A DNA stretch of 64,000 nt, taken from NCBI GenBank assembly GCA_023313575.1, contig JAJTTP010000008.1:992001-1056000 (forward strand). Direction: 5' to 3'. Under the pieces are notes generated by a model. That model searched no databases. It saw nothing but the letters and a program-made list of their open reading frames with translations, and was not told where the DNA came from. The DNA is from Eutypella sp. D-1 (taxonomy: Eukaryota > Ascomycota > Sordariomycetes > Xylariales > Diatrypaceae). This document shows positions 34,563-46,013 of the stretch, piece by piece. A program made the translations under genes and the position numbers. The first letter of the stretch is position 1. Each line of letters starts with the position of its first letter.

Positions 34563-35861
34563 TGAAATATTCCCCTCACTTGAAAAAAAAAAGACTCATT
34601 ATACAGAGGGGGCCCACCATCGCTCCCGCAGGGCACAACGGACCTCACATCACGCAACCGTCGTGGATACGTGTCAAGATTCTCCGAGCCTTACGCAATC
34701 CGTAGATCTAAGTGCCGAGGATTTGATGTCTGATAGTCCCGTCAGCATGATTATGGCCACGATGATGATTGAGGCCAGCCGATAACCCCACAGCGTTTTC
34801 ATATTTCTGCGGGTTAAGGCTTGCATCAGGCTTGCTTGCGACACACTTTAGGAACCTTCAATGGGCTTCGTTCGGTGAGTTCGAATTATGAGGATCCCAT
34901 TTCGATACACAATACTGAAGGCTGCTGGAAAGAATCCCTTCCGGACTCTCGATATGGGTTGTTCGGAGAGCAACGTCTGCGTATAAATAGCCCTGGGCCC
35001 TCTCGTTTAGTTTCGATTTCTAACTTCATGATCATACATACGGGATCTATCGAGTATCATAATCATCCAAAACGTTGTTCAAGGACGCCCCAAAAAGCGA
35101 CAACAGTAACCGAAGGGAGAGAGCTAGCGGCGACCAATCCCTCTGCCACGCAAATTGGCACTCTTCGCATTGAAAGACCGTAATGGAGTCATCAGGCACG
35201 ACATCTCGGGTATGAGACATGGGATATACATCAAATCCAGATCTCGAAAAGAAGACTTAGATCAGTTGCGTCAATTTTGAGATTGAGTCGCCCAAGGGTT
35301 ATAAAAGGGGCTGGTTGGTGGGGCCGTTGACAGCCAAATGAATAGGGGGCAAAAAGGGGGGGGTTAGACCGAGCTAAAGGATCGCCCTAATGCGTTAGTT
35401 TAAATCAATTACCACTAACTAACAACTTTCACATTGACCATAAAGCGAAAGCCAGCACCCGATATCTTACGCGAGGTTGCCTTTCGTCTGAGCAGACTCT
35501 AGGGACGACGTTGGAATCTGCTTATAGTAGGTCTAGATAATATCTCTGTTCCCTACGTAACCCCTTGCAGTAATTAGTCAAAGCTTACATCTTCTGTAGT
35601 GTGAGTTGCTCGGGAAGGTCGGAGGTTATTAACTAATGCATTAAGCAATGATCATTGAACCTAGGGTGAACTAGGCTTCTTCTAATAGCCTAATCCCGCA
35701 TGTTTGGTTAACCCTAGCAAGTTGAGTCTGCGGGGAAAACCGACTACTGTGTACACACCCAATTCCTTCACGTGTGAGGGCATACTGGGCTATGTGTATT
35801 AGGGACTAATCATATCTCCGGTCTAGCCAGGGTGGGGGGGTTACAACAGTTCTGGCTGAAA

Positions 35862-35867
35862 TATAAA
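35862..35867 (+). promoter_or_regulatory. TATA box, probably of the alpha/beta hydrolase gene
   Basis: TATAAA lies 238 bp upstream of the start codon at 36100, with no other gene between. Confidence 0.4.
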
Positions 35868-36099
35868 CTGCCGATAAAGCTCTATGCGGGAACAGAAACG
35901 GCCGGCCATTGCGGGGGAGTTGGGCCAAGATAGCCTCGAATACCGACAGCCAACATTTTTCATCTTCTTAAAAGGGCTGGGGCATACAAGAGTTAAATGC
36001 TGCAAAACATGCCCCCCCTTCTCGCCAATGCGGTTCTTGTTAAGAACATCAACTACGGCATCTTAAGATAGAGGACACGAGATACCATCACCGCTCAAG

Positions 36100-37059
36100 A
36101 TGGATGCACTCCCACAGTTAGGAAGCGATGTAATGGAGATCATAGGACCGACATTTGAGGCTTATGCATCGCTTCTCCTCTCCAACGAAGACAAAATCAA
36201 ATCGACCAAGCGCGAGACTCACCAATACGGACCCGAATCTCGGCAAGCGCTCGACATCTATTACCCGGACACTGGAGCTTCTCCAGGCCCGTTCAAGGCG
36301 AAGCCCGTGCTAGTCTTCCTCTACGGTGGAGGGTTCGTGCAAGGTGACAAGACTCGAACGGGATACGCCAATGACCTGGTATTCGCGAACATCGGCCATT
36401 ATTTCGCCTCCCAGCACGGCTTTACCGTTATAATCCCGGATTATCGTCTTCTGCAGCATGGTGCCAAGTTCCCCTCGGGCGGCGAGGACGTGAAACTCGT
36501 CGTTGACTGGATCGCCGGCTCGCTTACACAAAGGGAGGGTTACGGTGCCATCGACTTGTTTTTCATGGGCAACTCTGTCGGTGGTGTGCACGTGTCGACG
36601 TGGGCTTTCTATCCCGACTTCGCTGCCTCGGTTGCCAGCGTCACGGCCGCGGTGCGAGAGGGGCCGGGAGTGCTTCTCAGGGGTCTACTGCTTCTTGGTG
36701 CACCGGTCCACTTCGGTGGAGACGATAATGAGATTTTGAGGGCGTATTTCGGCGGGGGCCCGGACGTGATCGGCGAAAGAGTCCCGTTCGCACTCGTGGA
36801 AGCCGCGAAGCAGCGAGCCAGCGCGAACCTCTTGCCAGGAGCAAGGGTCGCGCAGCTGCTTAGTGAACTTGATCCCGAATACATCTTCCAATCGGCGAAG
36901 GAGCTACAAGATACTTGGCCAAATTCTGAGATCGAGACGCAGATCCTCAAGGGCCACAACCACATAAGCCCACAGTGCAGCCTAGGTACTGGAGTTGACA
37001 AGGAGGAGGCTTGGGGCGTACAAGTCGCTGATTTCTGCCGCTCCCGTGCAAGTAGCTGA
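36100..37059 (+). CDS. alpha/beta hydrolase, esterase/lipase type
   Basis: A single-exon gene for 319 residues. The oxyanion-hole motif is GGG at residues 76-78 (LVFLYGGGFVQGD), as in hormone-sensitive-lipase-like and carboxylesterase-type hydrolases. The nucleophile is Ser159 in GNSVGG (G-x-S-x-G), and His286 or His288 (KGHNHIS) closes the triad. The acid is probably Asp258 or Glu260. DYRLLQHGAKFPSGGEDV is the typical loop of these enzymes. There is no signal peptide, so it is probably cytosolic. It hydrolyses a carboxylic ester or amide; the substrate cannot be deduced. It has no metabolic-cluster neighbours. Confidence 0.88.
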   Translation: MDALPQLGSDVMEIIGPTFEAYASLLLSNEDKIKSTKRETHQYGPESRQALDIYYPDTGASPGPFKAKPVLVFLYGGGFVQGDKTRTGYANDLVFANIGHYFASQHGFTVIIPDYRLLQHGAKFPSGGEDVKLVVDWIAGSLTQREGYGAIDLFFMGNSVGGVHVSTWAFYPDFAASVASVTAAVREGPGVLLRGLLLLGAPVHFGGDDNEILRAYFGGGPDVIGERVPFALVEAAKQRASANLLPGARVAQLLSELDPEYIFQSAKELQDTWPNSEIETQILKGHNHISPQCSLGTGVDKEEAWGVQVADFCRSRASS

Positions 37060-37395
37060 TCATGAATTTTCATATACGTCAAAATAACTGGTCCATATGA
37101 CACTTCGAAAGGTCATAAGACGAAGCAAACGTTCCCTTGTACTACAATCAAGGAGAAACTGCTTTGACAAGTCACAATTCCTACATGGCATGGGGACCTA
37201 GCATGCGACATGGCAATTCTTTCTCTAATACTTAATTATTAGGCTTGCATACAGAAATACCGCGTGTTGATACACGGTGCCCGAGGCTGTTGATAGTTCA
37301 AAAACAACCTGAATTCAAGAAACGCCATCCTTTCCCTTCGCCTTTAACGCTGTGCATTCTTCAATTCCGTGTGTGAGCATCTTGGGGGCCTAGGC
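37060..37395. other. convergent spacer
   Basis: Shared 3' region of the convergent alpha/beta hydrolase and 82-residue genes; no gene seen. Confidence 0.5.
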
Positions 37396-37780
37396 TCACT
37401 TGCTAGGCGAGGCCGGACCAGCAGGACCACCAGACACATAACTAGATGAACATCGTTAGCAGTGCGAGTAAAAACACACCATGTAGCATTCGACATACTT
37501 ATGCCACATCTTGCTGATGAAGCCCGTCTTGTACTGGTCTGCTATACTGTTCCGCCTCGCGATCGATTCCTGGTCGGAAGGTCGCTTCTGCATGTACAGG
37601 CCGTCGAAGTCGGGGCCGCGAAACTTCAGAAAGACAGAGATGTCAGTACGAGCACCTATACTATATAGAAGTAATGAGAATTAAGGGCTGGATAGCACTG
37701 ACCAGACCAGTACTTGATTTGCGCCCTCCCTGACGGCTGGCCTTAGCCTCCACTGAGTTCTTATCTGCCAAATCAACCAT
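37396..37780 (-). CDS. small three-exon gene, 82-residue basic protein
   Basis: Exons, in transcript order, are 37780-37703, 37623-37499 and 37441-37396. Donors are GTCAGT and GTATGT, branch sites CTGAC and CTAAC, and the phases close on a TGA. No single frame covers it, so it is easily missed. The protein has a polar, basic start (KASRQGGRKSSTG), a conserved-looking centre (GLYMQKRPSDQESIARRNSI, then ADQYKTGFISKMWHNYVSGG) and a Gly/Pro tail. The QKR..(x)..RRNS..DQ..(x)..GF..MW arrangement resembles a family of small ascomycete proteins linked to conidiation or stress, but I cannot name it securely. There is no signal peptide. Confidence 0.72.
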
Positions 37781-39478
37781 GATGGTGTATGCTTCCGGTA
37801 TGCGAGTCGACTTTTTCTTGATGATATTAATGTATATATGCAGCTATACTGGCTTTCGTAACTGAGTTGGCTGTAAGAGACAATGCAAAGAAAGCTGACA
37901 GGCGTTCTTGTGCTTCCATTTATACAGGCCGTATTATCCTACTCGCGCTTTCGGAACATTTCCATGACGTGGTTGAAGATGCTCGGCCCTAAGAGTTTGT
38001 AATCATTGATACCTCCATCATGAAGTCAACAGCCAATGACAAATCCATACTACGAGACTAATGAAGGTTCATTAGCTCATCTCCAGAGCCTAATGAAGCT
38101 TGACGAGTCGCGACCTTCACGCACCGGAGACGTCACCAGGATACCGCTGCCTGTCAACTAGACATGCACCGATGTAGAGTAATATAGCTGGATTCTAGAA
38201 GAGCTTAATGGACTATGCACCATAGCAAGTGGAGTGGTTTATGGTAACATTCTTTGGGAAGGTTGGCTAGTATGTAGACCTCTATTCAAGCGGAGACCCC
38301 CTTTCTACCAAGAAGTCTCCGACTTGGATTCTGCTATATAAACGAGAGAATTATTACATGTGGTTGAGACGGAAAAGCTATGAGAGAAAGCTGATGAAGT
38401 GAGAGATGCAGCATAGAAAATTCGATGAGCCTGTCGGGTAAGCAGTCTGCTCGACAGTGACGACGATTCATCAATTATCTTGCGATTAGAGAAGACGGCC
38501 TCAAGTCTGCAATCGAAGACTTCTAGAACGGGCCACTGAAGTCAAATTACGCTAGTCTGGTCGCCGTTCACTAGTTAGCTGGGGATGAGTCTCGATAAGC
38601 TCGACAAGACCCATCTGACTGTGATCTCGGAGACCGAGCGGGTCATGCAATTCTGGGAAACTCCGCATGAACGAGTCGAGGTGGATGAGTCGACCAGGGT
38701 ATAGCGACCCGACTAAAGGGATGGCCAGATCCGCCGCCAGTCAATCAGTGCGGAATGTACCATAGTATAACATCGCTCTAGATAGGTCTCGAGACTTGCA
38801 TGGATTAAGCTATCGCGAGCATGGGAGATGCAGGGCTATGGTTGGCGTCGGCCGGCAGTGGCTGGACATAGTACACACCATCGATGTTCATGGATCGGAG
38901 GCAGGAGCTCAATCCGCGCCGAGAGAAATGCCACACAGGAGCGGGTATTTAGAGTAGCAGCATTGGGCTGTTTTGCTACAGCCCATCATCGAGTATAGAA
39001 ACCTTTGACCTCAATATGCAATGACGCAATCAGGCACAAGCCATCTTTTCTCCCAGAAAACAATATTCGCTCAGTTTATACAACATTACTAGACCAATGC
39101 TGGATCGTATGAGATGATAGTGCTTTTCTGAAGATAATCGCGGGGGAAGATAGGGGCTTGGCCCAAGGGCACCCTATACCCCAACCCCGCAATGCTATCT
39201 CCACCACGGCGTTGCCATGGGGCGGAACTACATGGATCATTGCAGGTTTAGCAGGTCCCCATTGCATGCTCGCTGCCGAATGGAAGAACACGGCAGTGCA
39301 GGCCCACGGTGAAGCCAGCAACGTTGCGGCCAAAGTGGGCTCCTATCAGTAGGATATCTATGATGTATTTTCAGGGGAGATTCCGGGTTTTAAGAAAGCC
39401 CAGTTCCCCGGGGGGTGTATGGCATGTTCCCCTTGGACCCAACCAGCAGCCCAAAATTCGGCCACGGCACCCGAGAAC
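37781..39478. other. gene-free stretch, about 1.7 kb
   Basis: No gene seen. Short frames such as the one at 38584 (39 codons) carry no motif. It must contain the promoters of the 82-residue gene and the fucosidase. Confidence 0.45.
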
Positions 39479-41950
39479 ATGAAGTTGAGCGAAACTGTGT
39501 TGGCATGGAGCCTCGCTCCACTGACAGCGGCGGCGGGACTGGAACTAGTCATCAACCCAAAGAACCGGCAAAACAGCGATGTGCCCAGCTCGGCCATTCC
39601 AGTTGATATCTCGCACCTGCGGAATAACCGCGGATTCGGTAACGGACCGGGGGATGCCGATTTCGACGGGCGTGGAAACGCATATCCCGCGACGTACCTG
39701 CCGCCAGAGGGTCTAACGTACGGCGGCATCCGTTATATCTTCCCCCAATACCAAGATGGTGGTAAGGACAGCGATAATGTACTAGCCGAGGGCCAGATCC
39801 TCGGGGAGGAGCTTCCGAGAGGCCGCTACAGTGCTGTGCACATGTTAGCGGCGGCGGAAACCGCCATAGCGACGGGTTTCGTCAACGCCACGTACGCGGA
39901 TGGCAGCGAGAGCTCGCGACCGATTCTAGTCGACCCTTTCTGGGCCTGGCCGTACCCGTACGGCGGCGACATTATCTTCCCGTACCACCTGACCGAGGAG
40001 GGAGTCGACTATAACAGGTCCATGATCTTCCAGTCTGTCGCCTGGCTCGACAGTTCTAAGGAGCTCACCAGCTTGCAACTCCCCAATGTCTCGTCCGGCG
40101 CTGGCAATGGCCCCGGCGGCGGAGCCGAACGCACGAGACTGCATATTTTTGCCGTCTCGCTACTGCCTGCTGCCGATGAGGGCTTGGCGCTCGAGGTCCA
40201 GTTTGCTCGGTCAACTAATATGTGGCTCGAGGGCACCAACAAGACACAAATATTTGAGGCTATCATCAATAATGTTGGCACCGAATGGGTCCTATCAAAC
40301 CATAGCGTTGAGGTAAGCGTGGCGGCGCCAGGGCTGCGCACCGTGAAACCTGGTGTTATCAGACGTCTGCGACCAGGTGACCAGGCAAGAGTGCAGATCG
40401 GAGTTGAGAATGTCGATGGTATCTTGGAGGGGACGCCCGGGGAGGCTACGATTGCCGTGTCTGGGGATGGCGTACAGTCACAATACACATTCAATGCCAC
40501 GTACGGGATTTCTCAATACGACCCCACGTATGAAAGCATCTATCAACACGAGACCCCGCCGTGGTTTAACGATGGGAAGTTTGGAATATTCATTCACTGG
40601 GGTGTATATAGCGTCCCAGGCTGGGGAAACAGCGGCGACCGCGAGAGCTATGCTGAGTGGTACTGGTGGTGGATGAACGAAGGACCTGGAAAGGCCGACG
40701 AGACCTGGGAATACCACTTAGAAACGTACGGCAAAAACCTCGTCTACGATGACTTCATCCCTGAGTTCACCGCGTCCGAATTTGACCCGAAGGAGTGGGT
40801 TGACCTCTTCGTCGATGCAGGTGCTCGTTACTTCGTGCAAGTCTCAAAACACCATGACGGCTACGCACTGATGGACCTGCCGCCGCACGTCAGTCAGCGC
40901 ACCAGTGTGGCGTTGCCGCCTCACAGGAACCTACTCCAAGAGCTATTCGACGCTGCAAGCGAGCACCAGCCGCATCTCCATCACGCGACGTATTTCTCCT
41001 TACCAGAGTGGTTCCATCCGGATTACAAGCCGTTCGGTTTCGGCTCTTGGCCAGGCGGAAACGCCACAAACCCGTACACTAACGAGTCGCTACCATACAC
41101 GGGCTACGTGCCGGTCAAAAACTATATCTCAGATGTCGTGATGCCCGAGATGCAAACCCTAGCCGGTATGGGCACGGAGATCATGTGGTGCGATATTGGC
41201 GGGCCGAACCTCACGGCGGAATTCTCTGCCGAGTACTTCAACGACAACGCTCGCAAAGGAAGGCAGGTCATGATAAACAACAGGTGCGGCGTGCCTGGTG
41301 ATTTCGACACACCCGAGTATGCGAGGTATAGCGCCGTTCAAGTGCGGAAATGGGAAAGCAACCTGGGGCTGGATCCCTTCAGTTACGGGTACAACCGGGC
41401 GACCCCCGACTCCGTGTACCTCGACCCAGAAAGCATCGTGACGAGTCTTGTTGACATAGTGTCTAAGAATGGAAATTTCCTGCTTGATATTGGCCCCACC
41501 GCGAACGGTACGTTGAGCTAATGGTGTCGAAGGCCATGAACAAACGGTCGAAAGCATTTTATGAGCTAACTTATAGATATCAAAGGAACCATCATTCCCG
41601 TCATGCAGCGTAATCTCCGCGAAGCCGGCGCGTGGATCAATACCCACGCCGAGGCCATCTTCAACACGACATACTGGTTCGCTACCCCTGAGGAAGGCGA
41701 GGTGGTCCGTTTCACGCAGACAACCGAGGCGTTCTACATCATCACGCTCGCCACTCCGAACGATACTCTCGTTCTGCATTCGCCAGTTCCGTATGTCACC
41801 GATGACAAAGTGACCGTCGTAGGCGGCCACAAGTCTGGCACAACCGTGCCGGCGCGACTTCTGGGTGATGGAAGTTTGCAACTGGACATTGCCGATGAAG
41901 TTAAGAAGGCGGATCAGTATGCGTGGGTATTCAAAATTCCGTTTACGTAG
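39479..41950 (+). CDS. secreted alpha-L-fucosidase, glycoside hydrolase family 29
   Basis: Two exons, 39479-41507 and 41577-41950 (GTACGT donor), giving 800 residues. An in-frame ATG lies 60 bp upstream, but the ATG at 39479 begins a proper signal peptide (MKLSETVLAWSLAPLTAAAG). Residues 25-345 form an N-terminal extension without a recognised motif, rich in beta-strand-like and N-glycosylation sequence. The GH29 barrel starts near 350 (PPWFNDGKFGIFIHWGVYSV) and has AEWYWWWMNEGP, YFVQVSKHHDGYAL, the catalytic nucleophile Asp572 in MWCDIGGPN and NGNFLLDIGPTANG. The C-terminal 120 residues match the usual beta-sandwich. The enzyme removes terminal alpha-L-fucose from glycans or plant xyloglucan outside the cell. 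At 800 residues it is longer than most GH29 enzymes. Confidence 0.93.
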
Positions 41951-42138
41951 ACGGAATGTTCGAAACGAGCTAGGGGATCCTCCCTAAGAAGCGAGTGAAG
42001 ACTTAAGAAGTAATAATATCTTAGCAATGTGGAGTTCTTGAAAATGCCAAGGTGAACGCTGCTCCTATTCCAATTGATGACCCTTCTCGGAGAACCAGGA
42101 AGACCAGTTAAGGGTTACGCCAGTTCCAGACCGTAGAG

Positions 42139-44055
42139 TCAACCGGCAGTCTCGGCTGCTTGCTTAACCAAGGCCCAACACTTGCGCATACCAGTGCCCA
42201 TAGACTCATCATCTACGGCATCGCTCCAGCGACATTGACTATCAGAGTCGAAAGAACTCCCGCCTGGAATGGCTTCGATGTTGTCAAATTCGAACAGGTA
42301 TACATGCATGGTTAGTTTGATGTGTGAAAAGAGCCAGGGAACGCTTCCAAGTTCCCTAACATGTTTTATGCTCGATGCTCGTGAGTTCTTGGCCTTTGGT
42401 GAAGTGTTCCCTATTAGAGTAGTCACATGCTGAGATGCATCCCGCTTCCGTGTCTTCGGAGTGCTGTCTTTTGGGGTAGGCAGATCGTAGCTGGGGAATT
42501 CCCACAAGCCTGCGAGGAGGCCTTTCTGGGGCCGCTTGCGGATTAGATAGCGCCCGTCATTGTGGCGGATAGCGCATACCAGTGTTTCTTCCTCTCGAAC
42601 TGGCTTCTTGACAGTCTTAACGGGGAACTGTTTGGCGTGGTTCGTGATCTCCTCCGCTGCATTTGAACCTAAGCGGGATGGCTTCTGACTCTTTTCTGCC
42701 TTCGCAAAAGAGAACGACTGCAGAGATTTCTGCTTCTTTGTTGAGGCTTTCTTCCCCTTAGGCGGTACGTCGGACTGCTTTTCGACTATGACTTCTTCGA
42801 ATGGGTTACATGTGTCGCAGCAATCTTCAATATCAACGGGTGCAGGGGTGACGATAGTTGGAGCGAGGTCATCAGGGGCTAATCCTTTCTGAACGGAGAG
42901 TTGGAGCCCCTCCGTATAAGCGCGACATGTCGAAGTAATGGGACATGCTACACAATTGGGTTTCGGGCTGCAGATCGTACTGCCTAACTCCATCAGAGCC
43001 TGCCCCCATCTACCAGGCCGATCACTGGCTGGTGCCTCGCGACATGCATCAAGATCCTCGCCATCGTGCGAGTCTCGGGCAACCGCTTTCACCAAGGCAT
43101 CAGCAGCAGCCCAGAGGAAGTCTATGACGGTCTTGTTTGTCTTCACATCACCAAGCAGGCCAGTCTGTCGACTCAAGACGCGGAGCACGTTTCCGTCAAC
43201 CATGGGGGCGGCCTGTCCAAACACAATCGCAGAAATCGCCCCGGCAGTGTAACGGCCCACCCCCGGAACTTTGGCCTGCAGTTCTCCCGCGCTAGCAGGT
43301 AGGCGCCCTCGCATTTCTGGATCGCCCGTCACGAGCTTCGCAGCCTCATGAATGCGGGTTGCACGGCTATAATAGCCCAGCCCACGCCATGCTGCGAGGA
43401 CTTCGTCGGGCTCAGCCGCGGCTAGGTCCTGAATAGTCGGCCACTTTTTCATCCACCGATTCCAATACTCGATAACAACAGCTACTCTCGTCTGCTGTAG
43501 CATAATCTCGCTGATCCAAACTTCATAAGCACGTCGTTCCAGCTGCTGACGTGCTGTTGATGCATCACCAGTGCATGCACTGGCGAGCTCGGTCCATGGT
43601 TTGCGCCAAGGCATACCTCGAGAGGTACTGACGCTATCGAACCAAGTGAGGAGGGACGCGCGATGCTGCCTACTGTTGAGGAGAAGTGGTCGGTGGTAAC
43701 TCATTCCGTGAACGCGACCCGGTAAGCGACATGAGCCGGGGACAGCCTGACGGGACGTCGCTCCATCAAACAGGCGTGCATAGAGTTGAGCATTAGAGTG
43801 ACCTTTTTTCCTGGAACGCGTAGTTTTTCTCTTCTTCGATCTAGGAGCATGCGCATCTGCTTCACTATCCTCAATCGCATCCACATCAGACGCGTCACTT
43901 GATGGAGCTGGTTTTGGCCTCTTTCGTGTAGGTCTCTGTCTCGGTTGCACGCGAGCATTCTCCTCGGTTTTGGGGAGACTTTGCAAAGGAGTCGATATTA
44001 GACTCTCCTCAATGCACTGGCTGGTTTGCTGCCTTATTCGAGATGACCGCCTCAT
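42139..44055 (-). CDS. MYH1: A/G-specific adenine DNA glycosylase (MutY homologue)
   Basis: A single-exon gene for 638 residues starting at ATG 44055. A basic, nuclear-signal-like leader (about 1-115, RSKKRKTTRSRKK) precedes the glycosylase. Catalytic Glu183 lies in SEIMLQQTRV, the helix-hairpin-helix in VPGVGRYTAGAI, and catalytic Asp287 in PMVDGNVLRVLSR. The [4Fe-4S] cysteines are Cys362, 368, 371 and 377; the first gap is five residues rather than the common six. A linker follows, then the NUDIX-like 8-oxoguanine-reading domain (LVCAIRHNDGRYLIRKRPQK, then GLLAGLWEFPSY) from about 490. The enzyme removes adenine opposite 8-oxoguanine in the nucleus, and in many fungi in mitochondria too. 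Function is well supported. Confidence 0.95.
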   Translation of the reverse strand: MRRSSRIRQQTSQCIEESLISTPLQSLPKTEENARVQPRQRPTRKRPKPAPSSDASDVDAIEDSEADAHAPRSKKRKTTRSRKKGHSNAQLYARLFDGATSRQAVPGSCRLPGRVHGMSYHRPLLLNSRQHRASLLTWFDSVSTSRGMPWRKPWTELASACTGDASTARQQLERRAYEVWISEIMLQQTRVAVVIEYWNRWMKKWPTIQDLAAAEPDEVLAAWRGLGYYSRATRIHEAAKLVTGDPEMRGRLPASAGELQAKVPGVGRYTAGAISAIVFGQAAPMVDGNVLRVLSRQTGLLGDVKTNKTVIDFLWAAADALVKAVARDSHDGEDLDACREAPASDRPGRWGQALMELGSTICSPKPNCVACPITSTCRAYTEGLQLSVQKGLAPDDLAPTIVTPAPVDIEDCCDTCNPFEEVIVEKQSDVPPKGKKASTKKQKSLQSFSFAKAEKSQKPSRLGSNAAEEITNHAKQFPVKTVKKPVREEETLVCAIRHNDGRYLIRKRPQKGLLAGLWEFPSYDLPTPKDSTPKTRKRDASQHVTTLIGNTSPKAKNSRASSIKHVRELGSVPWLFSHIKLTMHVYLFEFDNIEAIPGGSSFDSDSQCRWSDAVDDESMGTGMRKCWALVKQAAETAG

Positions 44056-44566
44056 GGTGATATAAAAATATGACGAAGGGGTTGAATTTGTACTGGGACT
44101 AGGTACGAAGTACAGCCGTAGTTAATACGTACAACGCGAAAGAAATGAAGGTGGCACTGACGCGATGTCACCTGACTACCTTTTATCAATAAGTCTTGGC
44201 GACAGGGATAATTAATTCATAACCAACACGCGTGCGGGAAACAAAACTTACACAAAAATAACGATCAAGGGTTAATCAAGGGTGACTAAAGCTTTACATG
44301 AATGTCTGCATAGTATATAGAGCTTCTAAGTATACCACAAGTAGCTAAAAGTACCTAAGTATTTCATGTCAAGTGCTTAGGTAGGTACTACAAGAATGAT
44401 GACTGCTTGGCTAGAGCTTAATTTACTTCCAGCGTACTTCTATCTATGACAATACACCTGGGCATTTACTTGGTCTCTATCTCTATAGATTGCTAAGCAA
44501 TCTCGAAAGGAACACCCGAAACTCTATAACTACCTCTGTAGGTGGACCTTTTTTCTCCTTTTCTCT
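44056..44566. other. spacer, about 510 bp
   Basis: No gene seen. It contains mirrored TACCTAAGTA/TTAGGTAGGTA motifs near 44350-44390. Confidence 0.5.
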
Positions 44567-46013
44567 TTACATCATTTCGTGCGGAAGAGACTCGAGCCCT
44601 GCATAAAGCAATTCAGTCAGAAAAGTGATCATGGTGTCGGGGGGTTTACCATGGTAGTACTCACATCCCTCGACGTCTTCCTCGACGGTCTGTTCCTTCT
44701 TGCAGGCAGTCGCCTGCTCCGGCGTCTGAGTCTCCAGTTCGCTGCACACGTCATTGCTGCAGCGTGCGTCGAGGGCCCTTTGCAGAGCGTCGCCCTTCCA
44801 GCCGAAGACGTAGTCGCCGTGCCATCCGTAGCCGACGCTGATGAGAAGAAGGGGGATCAGACAAGTTAGCCGGAACCGCATGGCCGTCCAGGCACGTGAA
44901 AATGGCTTATTATAAAGTGGTATCGAGGTGGGGTAACACTTACGAGTCATCCATGCTGTAGACGAAAGGCTGGGACCCGTCTTCCGGCCAGATGTCCGGG
45001 TCGTTAAACTCCCTCGTATCCCACATGACCTCATACATTACTTGTGGTAGCTTGACCGGGTGGCTGGCGGGACAAGGGCCCGAGCTCTCAAAGCTCCCAC
45101 TCTCGGGGTACGCGACGTGACTCTTATGGTCGGGGCTGTCGAGGTTCTTGCCGTCCCAGCAGCTGCGCGGTATGAAGGTCAGTATTTCTCTCACACCCGC
45201 GGGGGTAGTGGCTAATTAGGGGAATGGAGGCTCGGCCTACGTCGGGAAAGTAATGGTAGCGCGGATTCCTCCCGCGCAACTGCTAGGGGGTAGTTGTGCG
45301 GTGTCCATGCCGGACCCGTCGACGCAGGGGGCGCCGCCGAAGGGGGTCTGCGAGACGTCGGTATAGCAGCGGTGACAGAGCTGCTTCTGCTGGCCCTCTC
45401 CCTGGCGCAGCTCCGCGTCCCCGACAAGCATCCGGAAACCCTATAAGCACATTAGCCTCACGTCTCCGAGGATGTGCTGGGGCCCCAGCGGAAAAAGATA
45501 GCATACCGGCGCGAAGGCTGTCACTTTGCCGACGCCGTCGTACGGCGGGATATAGTAGATCGTCATACCCTCCTCGCCTTGTAGACCCTAATAGAAGGTA
45601 TTTTTGTCAGTCGACGCGGAGCGGATTCACAACCGGGCTGGCGCTCTACAGGGACGTCACCGTACCAGGTTTACCATCTGTGGCACGCGTTTGTAGGTGC
45701 CGTTGCGCGCCTTGAAGTAGAGGTTCGCCGTCCAGTAGTTCGAGAAGTCCTCGCTAAACGAGCACGTCGTGCAGGCCGACTCGACGGAGGGCTCGTACTC
45801 GACCGGCGTCATGGTGGCGTTGAAGGAGTCGCCGCCGACGATCTGGTGGATGTGCGGCGACTGGATCATCCCTGGAGTCACCAGGGGATCCAGACGCTCG
45901 ACTACGAGCTTCGAGCACTGGAACCGCATCATGGCCGCCGGCGAGAACTGCGCGACGGCGGTGTATGGGGCGGCCGCGAAGGCCAGCGCCAAGGCTTGTG
46001 TCTTCATGTGCAT
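44567..46013 (-). CDS. secreted DUF1996-domain protein
   Basis: Five exons, in transcript order 46013-45666, 45587-45507, 45440-45241, 45162-44944 and 44837-44567, giving 372 residues. A second ATG two codons on (46007) is equally possible. The signal peptide ends near VAQFSPA. The protein then shows the DUF1996 signature: [19 protein letters not shown], the [10 protein letters not shown] block, the [20 protein letters not shown] block, [32 protein letters not shown] and, near the end, [18 protein letters not shown] with a Cys-rich tail. The fold contains conserved His and Cys residues. These are extracellular fungal proteins of unknown function, sometimes fused to cell-wall-binding domains; none is present here. 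Every intron closes in frame, so the gene appears intact. Confidence 0.92.

Larger units (their letters stand above)
33975..36099. other. mostly gene-free stretch, about 2.1 kb
   Basis: One coding-like fragment near 34396 is listed separately. A perfect TATAAAAG at 35300-35307 has no gene close downstream. I see no other gene. Confidence 0.45.

Noticed and set aside
38584..38703. 39-codon frame MSLDKLDKTHLTV
   Set aside because: Too short to judge, with no splice sites that extend it.
39419..39478. upstream in-frame ATG of the fucosidase
   Set aside because: Using it would bury the signal peptide behind 20 polar residues; the ATG at 39479 gives a normal secretion signal.
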